Source: Anaerolineae bacterium
GTDB taxonomy: Bacteria; Chloroflexota; Anaerolineae; Anaerolineales; Anaerolineaceae
Assembly: GCA_011176685.1 (NCBI GenBank)
Contig: DUED01000002.1
Coordinates: 1 to 63,691, forward strand
Direction: 5' to 3'
Length of the DNA: 63,691 nt
A model generated the notes under the pieces. It was given only the letters and a program-made list of their open reading frames with translations, was not told where the DNA came from and made no database searches. The position numbers and the translations under genes are program-made. Positions within the stretch are counted from its first letter, which is position 1. Each line of letters opens with the position of its first letter. Below, one piece after another: positions 18,512-26,217 of the stretch.

Positions 18512-19504
18512 TTATTCTTCCTTAAAATAATTTTTCCTTCTTTTATATTCATCTTGATGAGTGACAAACCAGCCCCATGTTTTTTCCAGCCCTTCTCTTA
18601 ATGAAGTTTTTGGATCATAACCAATCAGCTCGCGTGCTAATGAGATGTCCATAACCCGTCTGGGAAAACCCGAAGGTTTGCTTGTGTCAAATTCATAATT
18701 AAAATCCAAGAAATCCTTCAATGTTTCCACTAGTTGTTTAATTGAATACCCTATTCCGCTTCCAAGATTGACATACTTGCTTTTTGTGCCGTGGTAAAGA
18801 GCTTGTATAATGCCTTCTGCACAATCTTCACTGTATAAGAAATCACGTATCGCTGATCCATCGCCCCAGATCTTGACTGGATCTTCTTTATTTAGAATAC
18901 GGTACATCAAAGTAGGAATTACCATCGCATTATTTGGATCGAAATTATCACCTGGTCCATATACATTGCATGGGCGTACAACTGCGTAAGTATCAATTCC
19001 ATATTGGATTTTGTAGGCGTTTATTTGTAATTCAGCCATTCGTTTTGCCCAACCTGGAAACATATCCATAGGAGGACCTTGTTCAATCTCGCTTGATTCA
19101 ACGAAAACCTCTGCGCTATTGTATGCGCCAATGGAGCTGGTGTAGACAACTTTCTTTACACCGGCTAGTCTGGAGGCTTCTAAAATATTAGTATTCATCA
19201 TTATCAGCGGGACAAAAAAACTAGCGGGCTTGCTCTTGGTAACTTCAATTGAGCCTTTGATGCCCGCTAGATGGAAGACACAGTCCATATCCTGTGAAAT
19301 TTCTTTACAAAAATTAATATCAGTTAGATCCCCAAAGATATGCTCAATATCGGTATTAATTATGATTTTATCCAATGATGCGATGCGAATATTTCCACCA
19401 GAAGCTTTTAGTTTGCTTGCAACAGCCCTTCCAATCATTCCTGTACCACCGGTTATGAGAATGTTTTTTCCATTGAAATAACCTAATATTTTTTCATCAA
19501 TCAT
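18512..19504 (-). CDS. NAD-dependent epimerase/dehydratase, first gene of the glycan operon, altered catalytic motif
   Basis: A 330-residue extended SDR with GGTGMIGRA (18-26), YTSSIGAYN and VRPCNVYGPGDNFDP. It is paralogous to the protein at 17041-18000. The YxxxK position reads PGWAK, with Pro in place of Tyr and no Tyr nearby, so it may be an epimerase or a reductase using other groups, or a partner subunit. The ATG at 19504 follows GGTGAGAA. It appears to head the roughly 15-kb minus-strand operon, with a TATAAT hexamer 30 nt upstream. Exact reaction on the GDP-sugar is not deducible. Confidence 0.82.
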   Translation of the reverse strand: MIDEKILGYFNGKNILITGGTGMIGRAVASKLKASGGNIRIASLDKIIINTDIEHIFGDLTDINFCKEISQDMDCVFHLAGIKGSIEVTKSKPASFFVPLIMMNTNILEASRLAGVKKVVYTSSIGAYNSAEVFVESSEIEQGPPMDMFPGWAKRMAELQINAYKIQYGIDTYAVVRPCNVYGPGDNFDPNNAMVIPTLMYRILNKEDPVKIWGDGSAIRDFLYSEDCAEGIIQALYHGTKSKYVNLGSGIGYSIKQLVETLKDFLDFNYEFDTSKPSGFPRRVMDISLARELIGYDPKTSLREGLEKTWGWFVTHQDEYKRRKNYFKEE

Positions 19505-19533
19505 TTCTCACCTTGGTTTTGTAATATCCGATA

Positions 19534-19539
19534 ATTATA
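19534..19539 (-). promoter_or_regulatory. Possible -10 element of the glycan operon
   Basis: On the minus strand TATAAT lies about 30 nt before the ATG at 19504. No TTGACA-like -35 is found 16-18 nt upstream, so an activator or extended -10 would be needed. Weak evidence. Confidence 0.3.
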
Positions 19540-19561
19540 TAACACAGAATTGTTTAGCTTT

Positions 19562-19990
19562 GTATGTAATCAGAACGTTTAGGACAATTGATGTATCCTA
19601 ATAGATAGTCTTTCCATCAATTAATTTAACAGATTATATATCTACGGGCTGGTGGTTGAGCTTTCGCCTTTCTTGCATTGTTCTCTAGATGATCTGTCCT
19701 TGTTTTAACAATACTTTAGTTGGATTCAACCACAAAATGCAACAGTGTTTGTTAAAAACACTCCAGCTGGTGTTTTAAAGCCCAAACATTTTAGGTTGAT
19801 TATTCAAACCTTTAATCGCAATTTAAATGTCAGAATCGGCAATAGATACAAAGGATTAGTTGTGGTTGTGTCGCCTTTGCTTATTAATTGATACTCGTAT
19901 GAAGTTCTTGTGCAGTTTAGGTAGAAGCTATGGAAAATATGGACTCTGTGGTGGACAATAAATTGCCCTATATTGCTTATTTTTGGACGT
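19562..19990. other. Non-coding stretch upstream of the glycan operon
   Basis: No convincing gene is seen. One hairpin (AAAACAC and GTGTTTT arms around 19763-19790) could end transcription. A 102-codon plus-strand frame starting at 19930 lacks a ribosome site and recognisable motifs, and runs through the terminator at 20098-20131, so I leave it out. Confidence 0.4.
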
Positions 19991-19992
19991 TT

Positions 19993-20131
19993 TATAACCC
20001 TATAGAGGTCTTAGACACCTACTCCACATTACTGTGGATCAAGATATTGCGGGCACCCACGAGGGGTATGTTATTCAACCCTCGTCAGCAACCCAGGAAA
20101 GAGCCTTTAGAAAACAGAGCTCTTTTTTATA
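19993..20131 (+). ncRNA. Possible small structured RNA ending in an intrinsic terminator
   Basis: Several hairpins occur in succession: CCACATTACTGTGG near 20023-20036, a 7-bp ACGAGGG/CCCTCGT stem near 20059-20085, and an AAAGAGC/GCTCTTT stem followed by T residues at 20098-20131. A near-match AGGTCTT/AAGAGCCT could close the outer stem. The arrangement (hairpin in a 5' bubble, long arm, terminator) recalls 6S RNA, but size and sequence are not enough to claim it. A TATAAC sits at 19993. Low confidence. Confidence 0.3.
20098..20131 (+). terminator. Intrinsic terminator
   Basis: AAAGAGC and GCTCTTT arms form a perfect 7-bp stem around a 14-nt loop, followed by a T-run. It would end whatever plus-strand transcript crosses 20000-20100. 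Confidence 0.6.
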
Positions 20132-20557
20132 TTTATTATATTAAAACCCGACAAAACCCGACAGTTTTACGGTTTTTCATGATTCGTTTGGAAGGAACGA
20201 ATAATTTAATTGAATTAATTGTGTTATTAAATATTTAAGTTGACAGATAAGATATTGTATTAGGGAAGGCATTGGCAAAAGGTGACCTTGAATAAGCCAG
20301 AGTATGTCATATAACAAGATTGCTCTTGGATAATGGGCCAGTATATTTCTCCTAAGGTCTAACTAGGCTTATAAAACGCAAGAATAATAATTATGTTCGT
20401 GGTGCGATTTTTCATATGATGCCTTGGTAAATCCGGGGAGTTTTTATTTTCGCCTCTTTACCTGCCGTTCTTTTTTCTCCGGCGGTGTCGGCCTGACAGC
20501 TTTCCGGTTCGGGTTTCCCCTAGGTCGTAGTGACATTTTTGTCACACATCCTTTCGG

Positions 20558-20689
20558 ATGGATTTAGCAGACGACATCTCCTACTCACTGATGGAGGCTT
20601 ATGGGAAACGCTATCTGCTCTTCACGGGAATTATTATCTGTCTGGCACTCACCGGTATCATTGTGCCACTCATCATACGTTACGTATAG
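20558..20689 (+). CDS. Possible 43-residue single-span membrane peptide
   Basis: The frame from ATG 20558 to TAG 20689 encodes a short polar N-terminus (MDLADDISYSLMEAYGKR) and one long hydrophobic helix (LLFTGIIICLALTGIIVPL). No good ribosome site is visible, and a second in-frame ATG lies at 20591. It lies in a locally GC-richer patch (about 20450-20950) unlike its flanks. Such peptides are common in phage and plasmid modules, which fits the surrounding debris. Function unknown; may be chance. Confidence 0.25.
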   Translation: MDLADDISYSLMEAYGKRYLLFTGIIICLALTGIIVPLIIRYV

Positions 20690-21004
20690 TTATATACCTG
20701 TTTTATTCCTATCCACAGTAAAGGCGGCGCGTAAAAATGCGAGCCCTATAAGACCTTGTGTAGCGGGTGGACTTGTGCCGGGTTCGCCCTACGCGGTCTT
20801 ACCGATAGTGGTGTCGCTTTACCAGGCGGGCGCTAGCCTGGCGGTAGGGGTTATCGCTCTGGTTGTAAGCCGTTTTTTGTAAATCTGAGGCTTGCGCAAA
20901 ACGCCGTGGCTGCGGACGCGTGCGACCAGCCCCTGCCCTCAATGTATCTACCTGGCAGGAATGGCAGATGAAAACTACTACCTGAGAGTGTATACCACCT
21001 TTTC
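20690..21004. other. GC-richer segment of unknown origin before the tRNA fragment
   Basis: Base composition is visibly richer in G and C than the flanks. A hydrophobic plus-strand frame ends at 20882 (GSPYAVLPIVV...) but has no convincing start. No known gene family is recognised. Likely part of an element inserted next to the tRNA. Confidence 0.3.
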
Positions 21005-21060
21005 GGTAGAGCTGAGGACTCATAAGCCCTTGGTCGTGGGTTCAAATCCCTCCCTCGCCA
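21005..21060 (+). pseudogene. 3' fragment of a tRNA-Met(CAT) gene, probable attachment site
   Basis: The 56 nt from GGTAGAGC to CTCGCCA match the D-arm 3' half, the anticodon arm with CTCATAA loop (anticodon CAT at 21021-21023), variable loop, T-arm with TTCAAAT and the 3' acceptor strand of an elongator tRNA-Met. The 5' acceptor strand and the first part of the D-arm are missing: upstream bases do not pair with CCTCGCC. Such 3' fragments are the usual scar of integration into a tRNA gene. The intact copy is not in the window. Confidence 0.7.
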
Positions 21061-21080
21061 TCTTTATTTAATAATACAGG

Positions 21081-21096
21081 GTGGAGACAATGGACA
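21081..21096 (+). repeat. Short core-like repeat, copy next to the tRNA fragment
   Basis: GTGGAGACAATGGACA here and GTGGAAACAATGGACA at 28650-28665 differ at one base of 16. One lies 20 nt after the tRNA fragment and the other about 100 nt before the recombinase gene, as expected for recombinase-related sites. Role inferred. Confidence 0.4.
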
Positions 21097-21246
21097 TAAA
21101 GAGCAACTGCCTCTGGTGAACTTGTAGGTCGGTAAGTCATGTTTTTGTTTAACTTGACAAAAGTTGACAGTTTGAAAATTTTCCCGCTTGATTCGTTTCT
21201 GAGGAACGAATAATCTCATCCTTTTTAAACAGGCTTGCGTAATTAA

Positions 21247-21712
21247 GTGAGAGAAACGGCGCGAGCCCGGATGACTTTACAAAGTGGGAAGTGGCTAAGA
21301 TTGCAAATAATTCACCCCTGCTTTAAATAAAAAATGCGGTAAGGCGTAATAGATGAAATACAGAAACGATCAGGAGCAATGAAAAAGACGTGAACCAGTC
21401 ACGTCAAAATATTTGGCAAAGATGGGAGTATTTGGATGAATACTTTAACAGATTTTCTCCCTTCCAGTTCAGCTTAACGTTTGTTAAAGAAACGAAATAT
21501 CTACAGAATAGGAAAGTCATAATATTAAATACTTTTTCGCTCTCTCCTTGAGATTTTAGCGCCAGCCCATTTGCCCGCAAGCCCAAGCCCTTACGGGTTC
21601 GCTATGCTCAGGCATTGCATGCAACGGGCTCCCAGTCACTTTTTTCCCATTACGAGAGCGAAAATATGTGTCTGGATAAAATCTTTATGAATACGGATTT
21701 TGGATTTATTAG
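21247..21712 (+). repeat. Dispersed structured non-coding element, copy 1 (5'-truncated)
   Basis: About 470 bp, from GTGAGAGAAACGG to the TTTATGAATACGG end, repeated in the same orientation at 28102-28576. The 5' and 3' parts are nearly identical and the middle diverges. No reading frame is conserved. Conserved foldable parts: a GGCGCGAGCC hairpin with GCGA loop, GACGTGA/TCACGTC (21387-21405), GGGAG/CTCCC (21424-21461) and TTTTCGCTCTC/GAGAGCGAAAA enclosing a G+C-rich inner hairpin. The first 50 nt of copy 2, which supply its outer stem, are absent here. Nature unknown: structured RNA or non-autonomous element. Confidence 0.7.
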
Positions 21713-21714
21713 CT

Positions 21715-21959
21715 AAATATGTCACCTGCTACAACAACGAGCAAAACCATGAATCGTTGGAAAATCTGACCCCTGCTGATGTCTATTTCAGAAGAAAAAA
21801 GAAGGTTCTATCAGAAAGAGAGAAGATCAAAAAGAGTATTATGTAGCAAAGACGCAGGAAGAATTTTCAGCTTGTTGGCAAATAATCAGAACAAGTTAGG
21901 GCTGAAAAGACTCTCTTAACATTTTAGTGGTTCTGTCCCATTTTATTTAACGACGTACA
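21715..21959 (+). mobile_element. IS3-family remnant: transposase C-terminus plus right end
   Basis: The frame ending TAG 21846 reads YNNEQNHESLENLTPADV, the typical C-terminus of an IS3-family OrfB integrase. After it comes an end sequence finishing ACGACGTACA at 21959, which matches the end at 23395-23404. The upstream part of the IS is missing, replaced by the dispersed repeat. It is inactive. Confidence 0.7.
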
Positions 21960-21960
21960 A

Positions 21961-23442
21961 GATGAAGATACGAGTTTTACTGACACGATCGTGGTGCTAG
22001 ACCCGGACACAAATGATAGTGTTGACCCTGATAGTTATACCTTACAGGTAACAAGCAATTGTTCGCATGGGACAGTTGATCTGGATGGGAATACGTGTGT
22101 GTATACCTACGCGCCTGATGCGAACTATAACGGTAGTGATAGTTTCACTGTAACAGTTGTAGATGAGCATAATGCAGAAACGACCAAAATTGTAAACATC
22201 ACAGTGGGTCCGGTTAATGATCCGCCTGTTGCAATTGATGACAGCGCGTCAGTAACCGAAGATAGCGATGTTGTTATTTATGTATTGAATAATGATACGG
22301 ATATTGACCTTTCGCGAGAAGGGGATGACCTGACAGTTTCCGCATATAGCGGAGTTGATAATGGCACATTGACAATAGCAATTAATGGAAAATCTGTGAA
22401 CTTTGAACCGGATGCGGATTGGTTCGGAACAGAAGTGTTTACATATACCGTTAAAGACTCTAACAATGCGACGGATCAGGGAGAGGTAACTGTCACCGTA
22501 ACTGCAATCAATGATGGTCCGGTCATTTCTGATGTAACCAACAAAACAGTTGCTGAAGATGGAAGTACAGGCGCAATTAGCTTTACGGTTACGGATGTGG
22601 ATGATGAAGATGGCAGCCTTGCAGTTAGCGCAACCACGAGCAACGGCGTAGTGATACCGCAGGCAAATATTGTCTTTGGCGGAAGTAGATCAGAGCGAAC
22701 TGTCACCATTGATCCTGCTGCTGATACGTTCAAACATCCCACCAAACGAGTGAACGAGCTGTGGCAGACAGACTTTATCTACTTCAAAATAATTGGCTGG
22801 AGTTGGTATTACCTGTCCACAATTTTGGACGACTATTCACGTTACATTCTGGCATATAGACTCACACCAAGCATGTCCGCCGCTGATGTACAGGAAACAC
22901 TTCAAATTGCGTTGGATAAGACAGGTCTGGATCGTGTTCTGGTAAAATATCGCCCGTGTTTGTTATCTGATAACGGCTCTTGCTACCTGTCCAGGGATCT
23001 CAAGGCTTTTCTGGAAAGTAAGCATATGGAACATACACGCGATGCACCATATCACCACATGACCCAGGGCAAGATCGAACGCTATCATCGCTCAATGAAG
23101 AAAATTGTGAAGCTACAAAACTACTATTCTCCCTGGGAACTCGATCGTGAGATCGCCAGGTTCGTGGAGTACTACAACCATCATCGTTATCACGAATCGC
23201 TGGATAATCTTACCCCGGCGAATGTATTCTTTGGTAGACAAAAAGGAGGTGTTGAGCAAGCGAGAAGAGATCAAGATATGGACTCTGGATCAAAGACGTC
23301 TGCAAAACTTGCAGGTCCAAGTGAATGTATAATTTCAACTAACTATTGGAAAAGCGTCTCTTATCAAACAGACCTTTTTGTCCCAAATGTTCTGACGACG
23401 TACATATGTCGCTCGGATTCTTTTGTAGATAAACGTAAATGA
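21961..23442 (+). pseudogene. In-frame chimera: cadherin-like/VCBS-type repeat fragment fused to an IS3 transposase fragment
   Basis: Residues 1 to about 250 (from GTG 21991, open upstream to 21928) are Ig/cadherin-like repeats of large surface proteins, with NDPPVAIDDSA, NYNGSDSFTVTV and AINDGPVISD motifs. From about base 22732 the frame changes without a break into an IS3 OrfB catalytic domain: ELWQTDF (first Asp), LSDNGS (second Asp) and GKIERYHRS (Glu), then YYNHHRYHESLDNLTPANV. The HTH half of the transposase and most of the surface protein are gone. This is a recombination or deletion product, probably not a working protein of either kind. Confidence 0.75.
22732..23404 (+). mobile_element. 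IS3-family remnant, 5'-truncated, same group as 21715-21959
   Basis: Carries the DDE catalytic half of OrfB and an end sequence TTTTGTCCCA...ACGACGTACA. The same end pattern closes the remnant at 21959 and lies at the same distance from the LTPA motif, so the two are copies of one IS in direct orientation with the cadherin-like fragment between them. Confidence 0.7.
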
Positions 23443-23511
23443 ACCATGCCATAGCATATTTATTATGGGAGTGATGCTTACCCGAGTAATTTCCATTAAC
23501 GCTTCTCTGTC

Positions 23512-23539
23512 TTGACTATTAAAGTATAAAGCTTATAAT
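23512..23539 (+). promoter_or_regulatory. Promoter of the YbaK-like gene
   Basis: TTGACT at 23512-23517 and TATAAT at 23534-23539 are separated by 16 bp. The expected start point is about 23546, only a few bases before the ATG at 23550, so the message may be leaderless. Confidence 0.55.
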
Positions 23540-23549
23540 CTTATAAAAA

Positions 23550-24041
23550 ATGACAGATGTCCCTGAAAAGCTCTTAACACTAAGAAATATTTTGAAATTA
23601 GCCCATATGCATTTTGCTATTTTCTACAACGATACGACGATTTCTACTGTGGAGGAAGGAGAAAAACTGGTTTCAAATGATATTTCCAAATTGGCACCAA
23701 CATTAATTCTGGAAACTGAGGCTGGTTTTTTGGCAGCCGTGATATCGGGAAATGCCCGCCTTTCATACAAAAAAATCAAGCAGCAATTGCATCTTAAAAA
23801 TGTTTTTCTTGCAAGTCCAGAAAAGGTTAAGCAAGTAACGGGAGCAGAAGTGGGGCAGGTATCGTTAATAAATCCAAGCCTACTAACGATTGTTGATATA
23901 CATCTTCTTGAAAAATCAGAGGTTTTCGGCGGATGCGGTGTCTCCAACTACACCCTATCGATCAGGCCGCAAGATCTCGTTACTATCAATAATGCTCGTG
24001 TTTTTGACTTTACCAAGGAAAATTTGGACATCTGTAACTGA
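23550..24041 (+). CDS. YbaK/ProX-like aminoacyl-tRNA deacylase
   Basis: A 163-residue single-domain protein of the YbaK/prolyl-tRNA-editing fold. Supporting segments are the VISGNARLSYKKIKQQL strand-helix with the conserved lysines, the SPEKVKQVTGAEVGQVSLIN loop and the DIHLLEKSEVFGGCG stretch. Such proteins clear mischarged aminoacyl-tRNAs in trans. No Shine-Dalgarno is visible and the promoter ends just before the ATG. It converges with the Crp-like gene, sharing a terminator, and lies beside an amino-acid transport and hydrolysis pair, so a joint amino-acid theme is possible but unproven. Confidence 0.78.
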   Translation: MTDVPEKLLTLRNILKLAHMHFAIFYNDTTISTVEEGEKLVSNDISKLAPTLILETEAGFLAAVISGNARLSYKKIKQQLHLKNVFLASPEKVKQVTGAEVGQVSLINPSLLTIVDIHLLEKSEVFGGCGVSNYTLSIRPQDLVTINNARVFDFTKENLDICN

Positions 24042-24056
24042 AAAGTTTTTTGGATA

Positions 24057-24102
24057 GCACTAATTTGAGCTGATTGAGTTATACAATCAGCTTTTTTAGT
24101 GC
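24057..24102. terminator. Bidirectional terminator between ybaK-like and crp-like genes
   Basis: AGCTGATTG and CAATCAGCT arms (24068-24092) followed by T residues, extended by outer GCACTAA/TTAGTGC arms. It overlaps the 3' end of the minus-strand regulator gene and can serve both converging transcripts. Confidence 0.75.
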
Positions 24103-24765
24103 GTTGCGGTTGATAATTAAGATACTTCCCCTCTGGGTTTGAATGATACCTTGTTCCTGCATCTCTCTCAAATGACGCGTAACTGAGATGCGGGAGGCCC
24201 CGATTATGGTCGATAAAGTCTCATGGGTTAGAAAAACTCTTTCTTTGTTACATTCCAGAAGTATGTGGGCGATACGTGCTTGGAGGGTTTCAAGCATCAT
24301 AATTCCCAGTTGGTTGGTTGAAAGCTGAAGTTTGGAGGAAAGAGATCTGAACAGTAAAAGAACAATATCGGAGTCTTCTAACAATTTATTGCCCATCCTT
24401 TTGATTGAAAGTACATTGATTTTAGATTTGAACAATACTCTAGATTGTGAGGTGCTGATATAGTCTGAAAATAGACCAACTTCACCAAGGATAACACCTG
24501 GAGGGCATATTCCAATTGTTTTTGTCTCGCCCATTGTTGAGATGATCTCTAATGCAACTAATCCTGATTGAATTACATAGATCGAATTCATTTTCTCGTA
24601 TTGTGCAAATAAAATGTTGCCAGCATTTTTGGTATGTTGCACGCCAAACTTATTTAATTTATCAGCAAATCCTTCAATGGGTTTCAGATGCACAACAGAT
24701 AATAAATTTTCATTTATTGGGAGAGAATGATTTTCTATCGTTTCTGTTTGTTGAGGTGTAATCAT
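24079..24765 (-). CDS. Crp/Fnr-family transcription regulator
   Basis: A 228-residue protein with an N-terminal cyclic-nucleotide-type beta barrel (IYVIQSGLVALEI, PPGVILGEVGLF) and a C-terminal winged helix (LTHETLSTIIGASRISVTRHLREMQEQGII). There are no N-terminal cysteines for an FeS cluster, so it is not FNR proper. It is divergent from the permease gene, and the shared upstream region holds a perfect 16-bp palindrome. I infer that it controls the permease-amidohydrolase operon; its effector is unknown. Confidence 0.88.
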   Translation of the reverse strand: MITPQQTETIENHSLPINENLLSVVHLKPIEGFADKLNKFGVQHTKNAGNILFAQYEKMNSIYVIQSGLVALEIISTMGETKTIGICPPGVILGEVGLFSDYISTSQSRVLFKSKINVLSIKRMGNKLLEDSDIVLLLFRSLSSKLQLSTNQLGIMMLETLQARIAHILLECNKERVFLTHETLSTIIGASRISVTRHLREMQEQGIIQTQRGSILIINRNALKKLIV

Positions 24766-24807
24766 GATGGAAAATTCTGCAGTATTTAATAATTAACTGA
24801 GTCAGAT

Positions 24808-24850
24808 TGTATCATGTGATACATAGTGTTTGACTAACAAATTGTATAAT
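24808..24850 (+). promoter_or_regulatory. Crp-family operator and promoter of the permease operon
   Basis: TGTATCATGTGATACA at 24808-24823 is a perfect inverted repeat (7-2-7). TATAAT lies at 24845-24850 without a good -35 at the right distance. Taking the start point at about 24857, the palindrome is centred near -41.5, the classic class II activator position. The neighbouring Crp-like protein is the obvious candidate to bind. Confidence 0.6.
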
Positions 24851-24888
24851 ATAAAAAAATCTTTTTAATAGAAAAGGAGAATTTTATT

Positions 24889-26217
24889 ATGTCTAATCAA
24901 GAAAAGACTTTAAAGAGGCAAATAGGATTTTTCTCGGCCACTATGATCCTCGTCGGGACAGTCATTGGTTCGGGAATTTTTATGACACCTGGAAAGGTAG
25001 CTGCAGCTGCAGGAAGCTCTGGACCAAACCTCCTGGCTTGGGTCATTGCTGGTTTTGCTGCGACTATGTTTGCACTGGTTTATGCTGAATTAGCACCCAT
25101 GCTGCCAAAAGCTGGTGGAGCCTATGTCTTTATTCGGGAAGCATTCGGTGACATGGCTTCATTCCTTTACGGGTGGGCGATGATCTTTGGCTCTCTTATG
25201 CCGGTCATCGCGCTTCTAGCGGTTGCTTTTATTACCTACTTGAAATTTTTCTTTCCAGGTATCAATTTGGTAACTGGGCGTGTAATTTCTTCACTAATCG
25301 TTGCGGTACTTGCATATATAAACGTAATTGGGGTAAAGCAAGGAACAAAGGTACAGAATATTTTTACAATCGGTAAGCTTACCGCTTTAGGTTTGGTTAT
25401 AGTGGGCGGGTTGTTTTCTATGAAAGGCGCAAACTTCCAGCCTTTTGTTGGTGAAGCGGGATGGGGTTCAACTTTCAATGCGGCTGTTCCTGCCGTGCTG
25501 GCATTTGGTGGGTATTATGTTCTGTCTTACATGAGTGAGGAAGTTGAGAATCCAAAAAAGAACTTAGGGCGCGCGGTAATTTTTGGAATGGCGATAGTGA
25601 TAGTAGTAAATGTGTTAATTAACGTAGTTTCTATTGGTAATGTACCATTTGACCAATTGGCAGAATCGGAAAAACCAGTTGCAGATGTTGCCATGGCTAT
25701 TTTTGGTCCTGTTGGAGCAAGTATTGTTTCCCTCGGTGCTCTAGTATCAATTTTTGGCTCCTTAAATTCCAGTGTCATGGGTTTGCCGCGTTTATCTTTT
25801 GCTATGTCACGCGAGAAACTGCTCTTCAATTTCTTCTCAAAGTTGCACCCAAAATATGGTACGCCGTACATTTCTACAATCATTTTTGCGGTTGCTGCGA
25901 TATTCTTTATTTGGACTGGCACTTTCATGAGTTTACTTTTGATGGGTATTTTCGTCTCCCGCAGTCTGGAATGTGTTGTCGCTATATCCCTGATTGTCTT
26001 GCGTTATAAAAAACCTGAACTAGAACGTCCGATTAAGATGTGGGGATATCCAGTAACCACATTGCTTGCGGTATTGATCACCGGTTATTTGGTGACATTG
26101 GTTGATCCCAATTTTATAAAGCAGGGCGCTTTCCTTGCTTTGTCAAGCATCCCGGCTTACTTGGTTTTCAAGTACCTGGTGCCGAGATTTGGAAAGAAAC
26201 CAGTGGAGAATAAATAA
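24889..26217 (+). CDS. APC-superfamily amino-acid permease
   Basis: A 442-residue integral membrane protein with about 12 helices. The first-helix motif GTVIGSGIFMTPG near residue 22 is the substrate-backbone binding signature of the APC (LAT-like) group, and PKAGGAYVFIREAFG follows at about 65. GGAG precedes the ATG. It is co-transcribed with the amidohydrolase gene that starts directly after its stop. It likely imports an amino acid or N-acyl amino acid; specificity is not deducible. Confidence 0.9.
   Translation: MSNQEKTLKRQIGFFSATMILVGTVIGSGIFMTPGKVAAAAGSSGPNLLAWVIAGFAATMFALVYAELAPMLPKAGGAYVFIREAFGDMASFLYGWAMIFGSLMPVIALLAVAFITYLKFFFPGINLVTGRVISSLIVAVLAYINVIGVKQGTKVQNIFTIGKLTALGLVIVGGLFSMKGANFQPFVGEAGWGSTFNAAVPAVLAFGGYYVLSYMSEEVENPKKNLGRAVIFGMAIVIVVNVLINVVSIGNVPFDQLAESEKPVADVAMAIFGPVGASIVSLGALVSIFGSLNSSVMGLPRLSFAMSREKLLFNFFSKLHPKYGTPYISTIIFAVAAIFFIWTGTFMSLLLMGIFVSRSLECVVAISLIVLRYKKPELERPIKMWGYPVTTLLAVLITGYLVTLVDPNFIKQGAFLALSSIPAYLVFKYLVPRFGKKPVENK

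Noticed and set aside
19930-20238. 102-codon plus-strand frame
   Set aside because: It crosses a strong intrinsic terminator, lacks a ribosome site and shows no protein-like conservation.
20838-20850. GGCGGTAGGGG resembling the ops/JUMPstart element of polysaccharide operons
   Set aside because: It differs from GGCGGTAGCGT at the end, lies on the plus strand and points away from the minus-strand glycan operon.
21005-21060. A complete tRNA or the tRNA-like end of tmRNA
   Set aside because: The 5' acceptor strand is missing, so it is not complete; a full anticodon arm with CAT excludes tmRNA.
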